NCBI GenBank assembly: GCA_907163375.1
Contig: CAJQUW010010312.1
Location: 19,764 to 83,763, forward strand
Reading direction: 5' to 3'
Source: Prostheceraeus crozeri
Lineage: Eukaryota > Platyhelminthes > Polycladida > Euryleptidae
Length of the DNA stretch: 64,000 nucleotides
The notes beneath the pieces were generated by a model. It did not search any database. It saw only the letters and a list, made by a program, of their open reading frames with translations, and was not told the origin of the DNA. Below, in pieces: positions 35,371 to 44,222 of this stretch (the first letter of the stretch is position 1; each line of letters starts with the position of its first letter). The position numbers and the translations under genes are program-made.

Positions 35371-36153
35371 TTAAGATTTACGTTTGTGTATGGACAACAA
35401 CTTCGCGGTAACTTTATTAATTGCCTGTTGCACTTTATCTATTGCGTCAAGCAGCGTGTGATGTACTTTAATTTCTTTTTCATTTACTTCTATTTTTTTC
35501 TCACTTTTCTTTACTTCTGTTTTAAGAGCGGCCAATTGATTATCGAAATTCGTTTTAAGGGTCTTCAAGTCACTAATCTTTTGTTTAAGTCCTTTAACTT
35601 CATTTATCATTCTGTTCATTTGCTTTACTTGTTGTGTGATGCGGCTACTTAATTCATCAACACTTTTTTGGAATGTGGATTGCAGCTGTTGTAAGTGTTG
35701 TAATAATTTTCGATTCTTTTCGCTTACTTTTTCTAACTCTTCTTTCAGTTGTTTATTTTGATTTGTATTCTTTGCGATGGCAGACTTTAAATTTAGTGAT
35801 AACAGGATCACAAGTTTTGAATGTTCTGTTATTTTTTTATGAAGTTTTACTATATCTGCTTCTATATTTCCATGTTTGCTACTTAGGTCTGTTAGCTTTT
35901 CTTGCAGTCTTTCATCATTCTGCTTTAGAAGCTTGGTTTCTTTCATTAGAGGAGACAGCAGTGACACAATTCTATCGAACTGTTTATCAACATATTCTTT
36001 ATTTGCTAACTCAGTACTTTGTTGTGGAAGAATAGAAAGATGTAACGGACCTGTTAAAATGTCTCCAGTTTTCATGATATAGTTGTCTAGTTCTATTTCT
36101 GATTCTTGATTATTCGGTGTGTAAGCACACCCGCCAACATTTGTTAACATCAT
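35371..36153 (-). CDS. Coiled-coil protein with phage tail-fibre-like N-terminus
   Basis: 260 residues. After about 24 residues comes NYIMKTGDILTGPLHLS and, 10 residues on, LANKEYVDKQ. The order K-x-G-D-x-x-T-G-P-L ... A-x-K-x-Y-V-D is the hallmark of phage tail-fibre repeats. The remaining 200 residues are almost continuous heptad-like coiled coil, rich in K, E, Q and L, ending with a basic tail. A trimeric attachment spike or fibre is the natural reading; no knob domain is visible. It may also be a structural filament protein. Its start lies 18 bases from the divergent zinc-finger gene. Confidence 0.6.
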   Translation of the reverse strand: MMLTNVGGCAYTPNNQESEIELDNYIMKTGDILTGPLHLSILPQQSTELANKEYVDKQFDRIVSLLSPLMKETKLLKQNDERLQEKLTDLSSKHGNIEADIVKLHKKITEHSKLVILLSLNLKSAIAKNTNQNKQLKEELEKVSEKNRKLLQHLQQLQSTFQKSVDELSSRITQQVKQMNRMINEVKGLKQKISDLKTLKTNFDNQLAALKTEVKKSEKKIEVNEKEIKVHHTLLDAIDKVQQAINKVTAKLLSIHKRKS

Positions 36154-36182
36154 TTTTTTTTATTTAAAAATATGTTAACCAA
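36140..36182. promoter_or_regulatory. Symmetrical divergent start region
   Basis: Start codons of opposite genes are 18 bases apart. GTTAACAT (36143-36150) and ATGTTAAC (36172-36179) form an inverted pair around a T-run/A-run core, so both proteins begin with MLTN. The core probably serves as a bidirectional promoter. Confidence 0.5.
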
Positions 36183-36543
36183 CAATTCATCATTAAATAG
36201 TCATATGAGAACATGTAGTGATTGTGGAAAAAGTGTAACATCTAAGAACTTTATGCGACACCAAAAAACATGTCAATCACCATCACAACCAAAAGTAAAA
36301 GATAGACAATGTTCGAATTGTAATAAGTTTTTTACTAGTCAAGGTTTCTTGAATCATTCTAATTCATGTGCTATTAGTACACGAAAATGCACTAATTGTC
36401 AAATAGTTAAGCTCAAAACAGAGTTTTATGATAGTAAATACCGGTGTAAAGAATGTTTAAAAACACAAGTGAGATGTAACAAGTGCAATAAAGTTCTGTT
36501 GGAGAGAAACTTCTCACGTCATGCAGCAATTTGTGTAATTTGA
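36172..36543 (+). CDS. Multi-zinc-finger protein
   Basis: 123 residues with several Cys/His pairs. CSDCGKSVTSKNFMRHQKTC and CSNCNKFFTSQGFLNHSNSC are C2HC/C2H2-like fingers. They are followed by CTNCQIVKLKTEFY, with YRCKECLK nearby, and by CNKCNKVLLERNFSRHAAIC. A small DNA- or RNA-binding protein, perhaps regulating the element's genes; no family name is certain. Its start codon is part of the symmetrical divergent region shared with the coiled-coil gene. Confidence 0.65.
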   Translation: MLTNNSSLNSHMRTCSDCGKSVTSKNFMRHQKTCQSPSQPKVKDRQCSNCNKFFTSQGFLNHSNSCAISTRKCTNCQIVKLKTEFYDSKYRCKECLKTQVRCNKCNKVLLERNFSRHAAICVI

Positions 36544-36561
36544 TTAATTTTATATCCGTAG

Positions 36562-36729
36562 TAGTCCGATGCTCAGTTGAGCCTCCGTAATAGTCCGGTG
36601 CTCTTTTGAGTGTTTTACCTTCATTTGAGCCCCGGACTCAATAGTCCGTACTAGTCCGGAAGTCCTACAGAGGTTAAACACTCAAGTGAGTACCGGACTA
36701 TTACAGTTGCTCAACTGAGTGTCGGACTA
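36562..36729. repeat. Large nested palindrome
   Basis: The arm at about 36562-36622 is the imperfect reverse complement of about 36670-36729 (about 80-85% by eye). Both carry TAGTCCGG-type blocks, the self-complementary GCTCAGTTGAGC (36571-36582) and a TTGAGTGTTT block. The loop holds further AGTCCG/CGGACT copies. It fills the gap between the zinc-finger and second-ATPase genes. A transcription terminator, protein-binding array or replication element are all possible. Confidence 0.75.
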
Positions 36730-36774
36730 GTTGAGAGAGTTTTAGACAAATTTTCATATAAAAAATTAAAAAAA

Positions 36775-37989
36775 ATGAATTATGAAAAATTGTATTCCGA
36801 AATTCCCAATCGACCTCCCACGATCATCAAACAACGTGAACAAAATAATGATTCGCAATCTTTATTTTCAGAAAATTCAGATCTAGGAAGACTCTTTACG
36901 TTTCTGAAATTTCATTGTTTGAAAATTATTGTTATATGTATTCTTATCTATCTTATTTATTGTTTCATAAACTGGTTAGGGTTCTTACAAACAGCAGAAC
37001 AAACGAAAATTACATTTTATAAAAATCAAACCAAAAACTTTAAAGGTTGGAGAGAAGTTAGGCATAACGACGAGAAACCTAAAGGACGCACTGAACAAGA
37101 GAACTTACATTTTATAATATATGGCAAAACAGCAAGTGGAAAGACTACGTTTCTTAGAAAGTATATAAAACAACATTATCCTAACGAAGCTAATGTACAT
37201 GTGTTTTGTCTGCAGAGAGATGAATGGCAAGGATATTCAAATGTTTACGGTGAAAAAGATTTATGTGTGTTAGAAGATATGAGTACTTTTGCTGGGACAT
37301 ACGAGCAAAAGTCTTTACTAGTGTTAGATGATGTAGCTAGTTTAGTGAAGCAAAAGAACATATCAGAAATATTTACAAAAGGTCGTCACCATCATATACA
37401 AATTGTAGTATTAGCTCATAAAGCCTGTGACGTGGATAATAAGATTAGAGAAAATGTGGAAACCTTTTATACAACTACTCAAAATAATGTAGCATTCTTT
37501 GAGGATATCAAGAAAAATTATAGACTAACTTTACCCTTAGCTAAATATGTACATGTTAAGTACGGTATAATACGGGTTGATACTATTTTGAATCAAATGC
37601 AAGTGTATGATAGCGATCTAAATATACTATTGGATACTGAGCATGATTTTTATAGTAATGCAACAGATTTTGACATTAGTCTCTACGCAAGTGCTAAGAA
37701 CTTATCGCCACATAATATAGAAGAAATAACAATTTTTCTAGAAAACGAATCACTTGAGCCACTAACAATCATACCCGAAACATTTTATTTCTATTTCGAT
37801 CATTATTTGAATAATATGTTAAAAATTAAAACCCCTGAACGATTAGAGAATAGAGATGCACTAGACGTTATTAGAACAGGCATTAATGATTTCCGTGATG
37901 TACTAAAAAATGTACACCCTCTAGTCAGTGATGCTAAAAGTACATTGAGTGACATAAAACCAATATTAAATGAGTTTAATAATATGTAA
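36775..37989 (+). CDS. Membrane-anchored P-loop ATPase (second ATPase)
   Basis: 404 residues. A transmembrane helix at about 49-71 (IIVICILIYLIYCFINWLGF) precedes a P-loop domain: Walker A GKTASGKT at 117-124 and Walker B LLVLDD at 181-186. FTKGRHHHIQIVVLAHK at 200-216 corresponds to FTRGRHNNCSVFYLTQS of the packaging ATPase, at the same distance from the Walker B aspartates. About 190 further residues (to 404) have no recognised domain and may be helical. It therefore looks like a duplicated, membrane-tethered relative of the packaging ATPase. The role is unknown: DNA movement at a membrane or assembly site is a guess. It is preceded by the palindrome and an A-run leader. Confidence 0.72.
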   Translation: MNYEKLYSEIPNRPPTIIKQREQNNDSQSLFSENSDLGRLFTFLKFHCLKIIVICILIYLIYCFINWLGFLQTAEQTKITFYKNQTKNFKGWREVRHNDEKPKGRTEQENLHFIIYGKTASGKTTFLRKYIKQHYPNEANVHVFCLQRDEWQGYSNVYGEKDLCVLEDMSTFAGTYEQKSLLVLDDVASLVKQKNISEIFTKGRHHHIQIVVLAHKACDVDNKIRENVETFYTTTQNNVAFFEDIKKNYRLTLPLAKYVHVKYGIIRVDTILNQMQVYDSDLNILLDTEHDFYSNATDFDISLYASAKNLSPHNIEEITIFLENESLEPLTIIPETFYFYFDHYLNNMLKIKTPERLENRDALDVIRTGINDFRDVLKNVHPLVSDAKSTLSDIKPILNEFNNM

Positions 37990-38008
37990 TTTTTTTTTTA
38001 AAAAAAAT

Positions 38009-38329
38009 ATGCCTAAACATAATGACTATAGTCAGTATATCATCAAACACGTGCCAGTGTTAACAGATTATCATCATCCTATAAATCCTATAAATTCCAA
38101 GAAAGAAGTTAAATTTCATTACCATCATAAATACATAGAGTTCGTTAAGGACTACAAAATAAAACACGGTTTAAAACCACATATGAAAAATGGATACTTA
38201 CCACCGTGTCTACGAAGTTTCAGAGTATTCTTAGCGTATAATAATTTATGGTGGTTGGTTAAGAAAGAACATTTAACAGCTTACGATCTAGAGTCATTAA
38301 ATGAATTAAATATTCCTGTGTATATGTAA
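38009..38329 (+). CDS. Unrecognised small Polinton protein
   Basis: 106 residues from MPKHNDYSQYIIKHV; this start is chosen because a T-run/A-run leader (TTTTTAAAAAAAATATG) directly precedes it. Basic and rich in H, Y and K, with a compact C-terminal half (FRVFLAYNNLWWLVKKEHL). No family recognised and no membrane segment. It follows the second ATPase by 19 bases and is probably a conserved accessory gene of this lineage. Confidence 0.5.
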   Translation: MPKHNDYSQYIIKHVPVLTDYHHPINPINSKKEVKFHYHHKYIEFVKDYKIKHGLKPHMKNGYLPPCLRSFRVFLAYNNLWWLVKKEHLTAYDLESLNELNIPVYM

Positions 38330-38412
38330 AACGGAACCGAGGTTCTATGTGTAAAACATAAATTTTTTTTATAAAAAAGTAAAACATAAATTTTTATTTA
38401 AAAAAAGGTAAA

Positions 38413-38730
38413 ATGGAAGAAGGTAACCTATATTGTACCCTGTGCAACAAACAGTTACAGACGCCTAGAGGTTATAAATCTCATTTAAATAGTCGTATGC
38501 ATTTACAGAATGTAGAACGACATGATACAAGTAATATAACGAGAATGAATGAATATATAAACTATCTAAAAACATTACCTACTGATATAGAAGTTAAAAG
38601 AGTATTTGATGATTATTCGTATTCAGAATATAAAAAAGTTTTTAGTGTAATAGATGAACCTGAAGTAGATGTAAGGTTTTTATTTAATGATGAACATGAT
38701 GTGTATGATGAAACTGCAGAAAACCGATGA
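38413..38730 (+). CDS. Small C2H2 zinc-finger protein
   Basis: 105 residues. The N-terminus has one finger, CTLCNKQLQTPRGYKSHLNSRMH in spacing C-x2-C-x12-H-x5-H (positions about 8-30), of the U1/matrin-like kind that binds nucleic acid. The acidic C-terminal half has no recognised domain. Its end overlaps the start of the long polymerase frame by about 44 bases in another frame. It may be a polymerase partner or part of the same transcription unit. Confidence 0.5.
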   Translation: MEEGNLYCTLCNKQLQTPRGYKSHLNSRMHLQNVERHDTSNITRMNEYINYLKTLPTDIEVKRVFDDYSYSEYKKVFSVIDEPEVDVRFLFNDEHDVYDETAENR

Positions 38731-41700
38731 AACCTTTTATGATATTCTATATAACTTTTATAACATATTTAGAAAATCTTTCAAATGTTATATGAATGTA
38801 GAAGTACGATACACAAAGACTGGGCCTGATGGAAATATTGAAGAAATAATACAAGGTCATTTCAGTAAAACACAAGAAATTCATAACGTAGAGGATATAG
38901 AACCTATATTTGAAATAATGATTATTAAATTAAAAGATGCTATACTTGAAGCTCAATTGCGTGAATCTGGTTGGAAGCTTGTTAAAGTAATATCTAAGAA
39001 ATTAGTAATTAATAAATATAAAAATAATACTGGAGGTAGTTACATACCCCTACCTTTCAGTTCACCACAAATAATTAACATTCAAAATGATGATCAGTAT
39101 TGTTTTCTGTGGAGTGTTATAGCACATTTACATCCTGCACAATATCACAAAGAAAGAATAAGTCATTATAATAAAGAAGAATACTTATATGAATTTGATC
39201 TGTCTGATGGATTAGACGAATTTCCATATGATTATAATAAGCTAACAAAGTTTCATAAAAAGAACAAAGATTTAATAGAAGTAAATGTGTTCGAACTTAA
39301 TATAAAATACATTTCTGTTGGGAATATTACTCCCTTATATACTGGTAATGTTACAATTAATGACACTGTCTATGCAAACGTAAAAGAATTTTACTTAAGT
39401 AACAAAAGATTATGTCAAACAGAAATACAATATAATGAACGCGGTAATTATATACACCATAATATTATTTATCAAGACGTTGTAATATGTACTGAAAAAT
39501 ATGAAATTAAAAAGACATTAACGCCCATAATGATTAATCATAATAATTATAAAGGACGTCCTGTTACTTCTGGAGACCAACAGCAGCTACAGATGTTACA
39601 GCAGCAATATCAACAACAGTTACAGATGTTACAACAACAGTCACAGATGTTACAACAACAGTATCAACAGCAGTTACAGCAACAATATCAACAGCAGTTA
39701 CAACATTTAATACAACCGGCACAAGCAAATATACTATATTATCAAGGTCATTACATATTATGTAAAGATGTTTCTATTTTTACAAAAACTTCCGATCATA
39801 CTAATTTCCCTTGTCTCCAATGTATGACGAGCTTTAGAACCAAGCAAGCATTAAATAATCACTTGGTAAATTGTCAACAAAATGAAGCAGTCAGAAATAC
39901 GTTTCCAAAAGAAGATTATTTAGAATACAACAAATGGCACTATAAGAACAAAGTACCATTTGTAATATATTGTGATTTTGAAGCATATAATGTTAAAATT
40001 ACAGACAAATGTAACAATAATTTATTTGAACAAAAACCATTATGTTGGGGAATGTACATTCATTCAAATTATCCCAATTTGTTTCAATCAGAATATTACC
40101 AGTACTATGGCGAGGATAGTGCTATAAAGTTTGTTAACACAATAGAAGAATTGCAGGAACGTTTTTCACAATTGCTTAAAACAAATAAACCAATGCTTCC
40201 ATTAACGTCTGAACAATTAGTACAATTTAATAATGAAAAGAATTGTTATTACTGTGGTAAAGAATTAGTCACTGATAAGCGAAGCGACGGCTCTGCCGAC
40301 AAAGTAAAAGATCATGATCATCTAAATGGTTTATATAGAGGTGCAGCACATAATTCTTGTAATCTTAATGCAAATAAATTTAGATATAACTTTGTTCCTT
40401 TATATTTCTATAATGGTTCTAAGTATGATTTCCATCTAATAATAAAAGAGTTATTCTCTTCGAAAATATTACAGCAATTAAGAACGAACATACTGTGTAA
40501 AACAGAAGAAGAATACTTCTCAATGCAATTTGGTTGTATTAGAATATTAGATGCATTTAGATTTTTTACTCCTTATTCATTGGAAGCCATGGGTAAAACA
40601 TTAAAACCTGAACAATGTAAAGTATTAAATAAGTATAACTTGAGTCCTCTTAAAGGCATATTTCCATATGAATATTTAACTGGAGACATAAACAGGATAA
40701 ATGAAATAATGGAAGAACAACAACTTCCACGACGTAACAAATTTAAAACAACATTGAAACAATCTGAACTATCAGAAGAAGATTATGCAGAAGCACAGAA
40801 GAATTGGGCAGAACTCAATTGCATCACTATGTACGATTACACAATGAAGTATCTTCAGATAGATGTGTTAATACTAGCTGATCTATTTGAAAACTTTCGT
40901 GATATGTGTATCGAATATTATGGAATAGATCCATGTTATTGTTATTCGACACCAGGTTTAACATGGTTAGCAGGACTTAAACATACTGGTGTTCAAGCCG
41001 ATGGCTCTAGGACAAAGTCCGTTAAACTTAAACATTATAAAGAAAATACATATGATAAATTGCTATTTTTTGAATCTGGAATTAGAGGCGGAGTTTCATC
41101 AGTTTTAGGTAATAGATATGTTAAATGTTACAATAAGAAAGTGAATCCTGATACTTATGGAATAATGAAACCTTTGTCACCAGAGGAGAAAGAAAAGATA
41201 TTAGAAATTTTTCGAACGAAACGAGAAGGAGTAGAACGTGAAAATGCAATTGATGAGTTTATGAGAGAGAACTATTTGTTATATTATGATTTTAATAGTT
41301 TATATTCTTCTTGTATGATACAAGAATTGCCTACAGGTGAGATGGAGTGGTGTGACAAATTAGTTTATGAACGTACTGTTGAAGATGGATATGGATATGT
41401 GTATGAAGTTGACTTAAAGTACCCTGATGTACTAAAAGATACGACAAAGTATTTCCCGTTCTGTCCTGAAAATAAAATACCTAATATGGATGACTTTACA
41501 GATTATCAAAAGACCATAATCCCTCCAAAGTACAGGCCAACCAAGAAACTCATGTTAACTCAAAGTGATAAAGAAAAATATGTTATTGAAGGAAGGATGT
41601 TAGATTGGTATTTAGATCATGGAATGATTCTCACTAAAATTCACCGAAAATTAGTATATAAGAAATCTAAGTGGTTAAAAAATTATATAGAATTTAATAT

Positions 41701-42517
41701 AGAGAAACGTAAAATAGCTAAGAGAAATAAAGATGACTTTGGTAACGTATTTTTTAAATTAATGAATAACGCATTTTATGGAAAGACTTTAGAGAATGTA
41801 CGTAACAGACAAAACATAGAAATAGTTTATAATAAAGATCGTTTCCAAAATTTAACTAGGAAACCAACATATAAAAGAACTACTAGATTCAGTGATGAAC
41901 TTTGTGCTGTTCATCTAAGAAGAAGCATTGTGAAACATGATAAGTTTAATTTTATAGGATTCACTATATTAGAACTAGCTAAACTATTTATGTACAATTT
42001 TATATATGATCATTTAGCACCTGCTTATGGTGAAAACTATAAACTTCACTTCAGCGATACGGATTCTGTTTTCTTAGAATTAACAATACCATTTAATTCT
42101 TCACTTGATAAAGAAATAGATAAAATAAAAGATATCATTCATCCTTCTGATTTATGTAAAGTGAAAGATGAACTAGAAGGAAATGAGGAGTACATAACAG
42201 AAGCTGTATTTCTTAAATCTAAATGTTATTGTTATACAACTAGTAATATTAGGTCATCGGAGATGTCTTCCAGGGCTTTGCCTGTTAAAACACATAAAAC
42301 ATTAAAAGGAATTTCAAAGGCATCACTAGCTAACCAAATAACATTTCAAGATTATAAGAATGCATTATTTAATAATGAAATAAAAACAGCATGTAATTAT
42401 AGACTTAATTCAAGGAAACATAAAATGTATTTAAAAGAGGAACATAAATTGGCATTAGATCCATTTGATGATAAAAGAAAGATTTTGCCTGATGGAATTA
42501 CTACTTTACCTTTTTAA
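38687..42517 (+). CDS. Protein-primed DNA polymerase B (POLB)
   Basis: 1276 residues; the true start within the first codons is uncertain. The N-terminal region resembles other Polinton polymerases (DQYCFLWSVIAHLHP near residue 140). A Q-rich repeat occupies about 298-341. A C2H2-like finger starts at C376. Exonuclease motif I is DFEAY at 430-434. A zinc/HNH-like insertion has C520, C523, DHDH 542-545 and C558. Polymerase motif A is YDFNSLYSS (D868), motif B NNAFYG (1027-1032), motif C SDTDS (1123-1127). It replicates the element by protein priming, with the terminal repeats as origins. It is followed by mini-hairpins and the convergent packaging ATPase gene. Confidence 0.93.
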   Translation: MMNMMCMMKLQKTDETFYDILYNFYNIFRKSFKCYMNVEVRYTKTGPDGNIEEIIQGHFSKTQEIHNVEDIEPIFEIMIIKLKDAILEAQLRESGWKLVKVISKKLVINKYKNNTGGSYIPLPFSSPQIINIQNDDQYCFLWSVIAHLHPAQYHKERISHYNKEEYLYEFDLSDGLDEFPYDYNKLTKFHKKNKDLIEVNVFELNIKYISVGNITPLYTGNVTINDTVYANVKEFYLSNKRLCQTEIQYNERGNYIHHNIIYQDVVICTEKYEIKKTLTPIMINHNNYKGRPVTSGDQQQLQMLQQQYQQQLQMLQQQSQMLQQQYQQQLQQQYQQQLQHLIQPAQANILYYQGHYILCKDVSIFTKTSDHTNFPCLQCMTSFRTKQALNNHLVNCQQNEAVRNTFPKEDYLEYNKWHYKNKVPFVIYCDFEAYNVKITDKCNNNLFEQKPLCWGMYIHSNYPNLFQSEYYQYYGEDSAIKFVNTIEELQERFSQLLKTNKPMLPLTSEQLVQFNNEKNCYYCGKELVTDKRSDGSADKVKDHDHLNGLYRGAAHNSCNLNANKFRYNFVPLYFYNGSKYDFHLIIKELFSSKILQQLRTNILCKTEEEYFSMQFGCIRILDAFRFFTPYSLEAMGKTLKPEQCKVLNKYNLSPLKGIFPYEYLTGDINRINEIMEEQQLPRRNKFKTTLKQSELSEEDYAEAQKNWAELNCITMYDYTMKYLQIDVLILADLFENFRDMCIEYYGIDPCYCYSTPGLTWLAGLKHTGVQADGSRTKSVKLKHYKENTYDKLLFFESGIRGGVSSVLGNRYVKCYNKKVNPDTYGIMKPLSPEEKEKILEIFRTKREGVERENAIDEFMRENYLLYYDFNSLYSSCMIQELPTGEMEWCDKLVYERTVEDGYGYVYEVDLKYPDVLKDTTKYFPFCPENKIPNMDDFTDYQKTIIPPKYRPTKKLMLTQSDKEKYVIEGRMLDWYLDHGMILTKIHRKLVYKKSKWLKNYIEFNIEKRKIAKRNKDDFGNVFFKLMNNAFYGKTLENVRNRQNIEIVYNKDRFQNLTRKPTYKRTTRFSDELCAVHLRRSIVKHDKFNFIGFTILELAKLFMYNFIYDHLAPAYGENYKLHFSDTDSVFLELTIPFNSSLDKEIDKIKDIIHPSDLCKVKDELEGNEEYITEAVFLKSKCYCYTTSNIRSSEMSSRALPVKTHKTLKGISKASLANQITFQDYKNALFNNEIKTACNYRLNSRKHKMYLKEEHKLALDPFDDKRKILPDGITTLPF

Positions 42518-42537
42518 TTTCTTTAACATCTAGTCGG

Positions 42538-42640
42538 GGCAAAGCCCTTCGAGGCGAAGCCTAGTCAGCGAACAAATGTTCTATAGTCTTTCAGTCGGGG
42601 CAAAGCCCCTCGAGGCGAAGCCTAGTCAGAGAACAATTGT
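42538..42640. terminator. Mini-hairpin tandem between convergent genes
   Basis: Two units about 66 bases apart each hold GGGGCAAAGCCC(C/T), GAGGCGAAGCCT and a GAACAA-TTGTTC-type palindrome. The first unit follows the polymerase stop codon. The second lies at the ATPase stop codon on the other strand, so each convergent gene has its own copy. Confidence 0.6.
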
Positions 42641-43398
42641 TCGATAACTCTATCATGTACTTTTTTATCAATATTGACTGTGATAAAACCATAGTCGTTT
42701 GCCCAAGCATTGTTACACGATTGTTTAAATTCATCTTTATCTCTTATACATAAGTCTCTTAACAAATCACTTAGGTTTCTTTGGTTGATTTCGAAAAGCA
42801 TAAAAATATTAGCATTCTTTCTAATAACACTTCCATCTAATGAATACATACTTTGTGTTAAATAAAAAACACTACAGTTATTATGTCTGCCTCTTGTAAA
42901 ATAATTTCTCTGTACTGCCTGATTTCTGTCATTAACACAATCATCAAACACCACACAATGTTTTTTCGTTTTATTTAGTTTACTAGGATCTTGCATATTG
43001 CCACTATCATCTATTAATTGTATCGTTATGTGTTTATTTTTATTGGGTTCTACTAGTTGTTTATTTTTCGCTGCTTCTTCACACCAGGAACTTATTTCTT
43101 CTTCATACTCCGATTTTTCATATTCTTCAAACAGTGAAGCTATAGTTGATTTTGTAAGATTATTTTCAAAACCATGTTTCAAAAATTGATAAATAGGTTG
43201 TTCTGCTGTTGTTGTATAAATGATAAGATTGTTATAATCCAAAAATTTGGGTGTCGTGAGAATTTTAAATAATAGATATGTTTTTCCACAACCTGATCTT
43301 CCACAAATAACTGATAAAACTTTATTTGACAAGTTATGATGATGATTGAATTTCACTTTCTTGTTTAGTGGATATTTTTCACAACTGTTTTCACTCAT
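42622..43398 (-). CDS. FtsK/HerA-type packaging ATPase (ATP)
   Basis: 258 residues, standard for the Polinton and virophage A32-like packaging ATPase. Walker A GRSGCGKT is at 33-40, Walker B CVVFDD at 148-153, and FTRGRHNNCSVFYLTQS at 167-183 includes the sensor/glutamine region. It pumps genome into preformed capsids. The leader TTGACTTAAAAAATG fits the element's start-site pattern. It lies next to the minor capsid gene on the minus strand, as often in this family. Confidence 0.92.
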   Translation of the reverse strand: MSENSCEKYPLNKKVKFNHHHNLSNKVLSVICGRSGCGKTYLLFKILTTPKFLDYNNLIIYTTTAEQPIYQFLKHGFENNLTKSTIASLFEEYEKSEYEEEISSWCEEAAKNKQLVEPNKNKHITIQLIDDSGNMQDPSKLNKTKKHCVVFDDCVNDRNQAVQRNYFTRGRHNNCSVFYLTQSMYSLDGSVIRKNANIFMLFEINQRNLSDLLRDLCIRDKDEFKQSCNNAWANDYGFITVNIDKKVHDRVIEQLFSD

Positions 43399-43420
43399 TT
43401 TTTAAGTCAATATTTTTTAA

Positions 43421-44209
43421 TCATACCTCCCGAACCAAAAGATCTATCATAATTTCTTCGCCTCCAAAATTTATTTCCTTTCCTTTCTCATCTGTTATTC
43501 TAATTGTAATTGAATTAATTGTTTTTCTTGTAACAGGGAAATATATTAATGATTTTGGGATTACATTCAAACTGTAACCAATCGGAACTGTAAATGCTGG
43601 ATAACTGAAGATATTATTTGACAGCTTTCCATTAACATAACCACCTTCTATAATATCACATTGAACGTTGATTGAATTTATTTCAGTTACTTTAGGTATA
43701 TTTTCACTTATATGAAAACCTTGTGTATAGAGTTTCTTTTTAAATCCTAATAGTCTTGATAAAGATTTGTCAATATTAAAATCAACTTGATGATCTTCAT
43801 CTAAAGTAAGAGAAAATTTATTTACTGCTGGTTCAACTGCGAAATGTAATTGTTTCTTGTCTTTAAATTGAATGCCTAAATGTCTTTTTATTTCATTGGA
43901 AATCGATTCAACTTCATAAGATCCAGGAAGAAAAGTTAATTCTTTCCAAGTTTTACCTTGATCATTAGAATATTTAAATCGGTCATTTACATCTTTGATA
44001 ATATTTTGTATAGTGTTAAATGTTGAAAAACTAGTTAGTGCTACTTCATAATGTTTGTCTTGTTCTAAGTGAATAATAGGATCTAAATGACAGGTATGGG
44101 ATGAAGTAGTTGTTATAAATTTTAATGTCGTACTAAATTTTGATGAGGTTAAAATCTCAGTTAAATTTTCTAAATGCTTATTAATTTTTTCTAGTTCTGC
44201 CGAAGACAT
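43421..44209 (-). CDS. Polinton minor capsid (penton-type) protein
   Basis: 262 residues. After an N-terminal helical lead the sequence reads HYEVALTSFSTFNTIQNI, then KTWKELTFLPGSYEVESI. This pairing is characteristic of the single-jelly-roll penton protein of Polintons and adintoviruses. Pentameric penton capsomers sit at the icosahedral vertices, where a fibre could attach. It is 22 bases from the packaging ATPase gene on the same strand and preceded by TTTAGTTAAAAAATG. Confidence 0.82.
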   Translation of the reverse strand: MSSAELEKINKHLENLTEILTSSKFSTTLKFITTTSSHTCHLDPIIHLEQDKHYEVALTSFSTFNTIQNIIKDVNDRFKYSNDQGKTWKELTFLPGSYEVESISNEIKRHLGIQFKDKKQLHFAVEPAVNKFSLTLDEDHQVDFNIDKSLSRLLGFKKKLYTQGFHISENIPKVTEINSINVQCDIIEGGYVNGKLSNNIFSYPAFTVPIGYSLNVIPKSLIYFPVTRKTINSITIRITDEKGKEINFGGEEIMIDLLVREV

Positions 44210-44222
44210 TTTTTAACTAAAT

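Noticed and set aside
35386-36082. Plus-strand open frames opposite the coiled-coil gene
   Set aside because: Shadows of the minus-strand coiled-coil reading frame; composition is the mirror of K/E codons.
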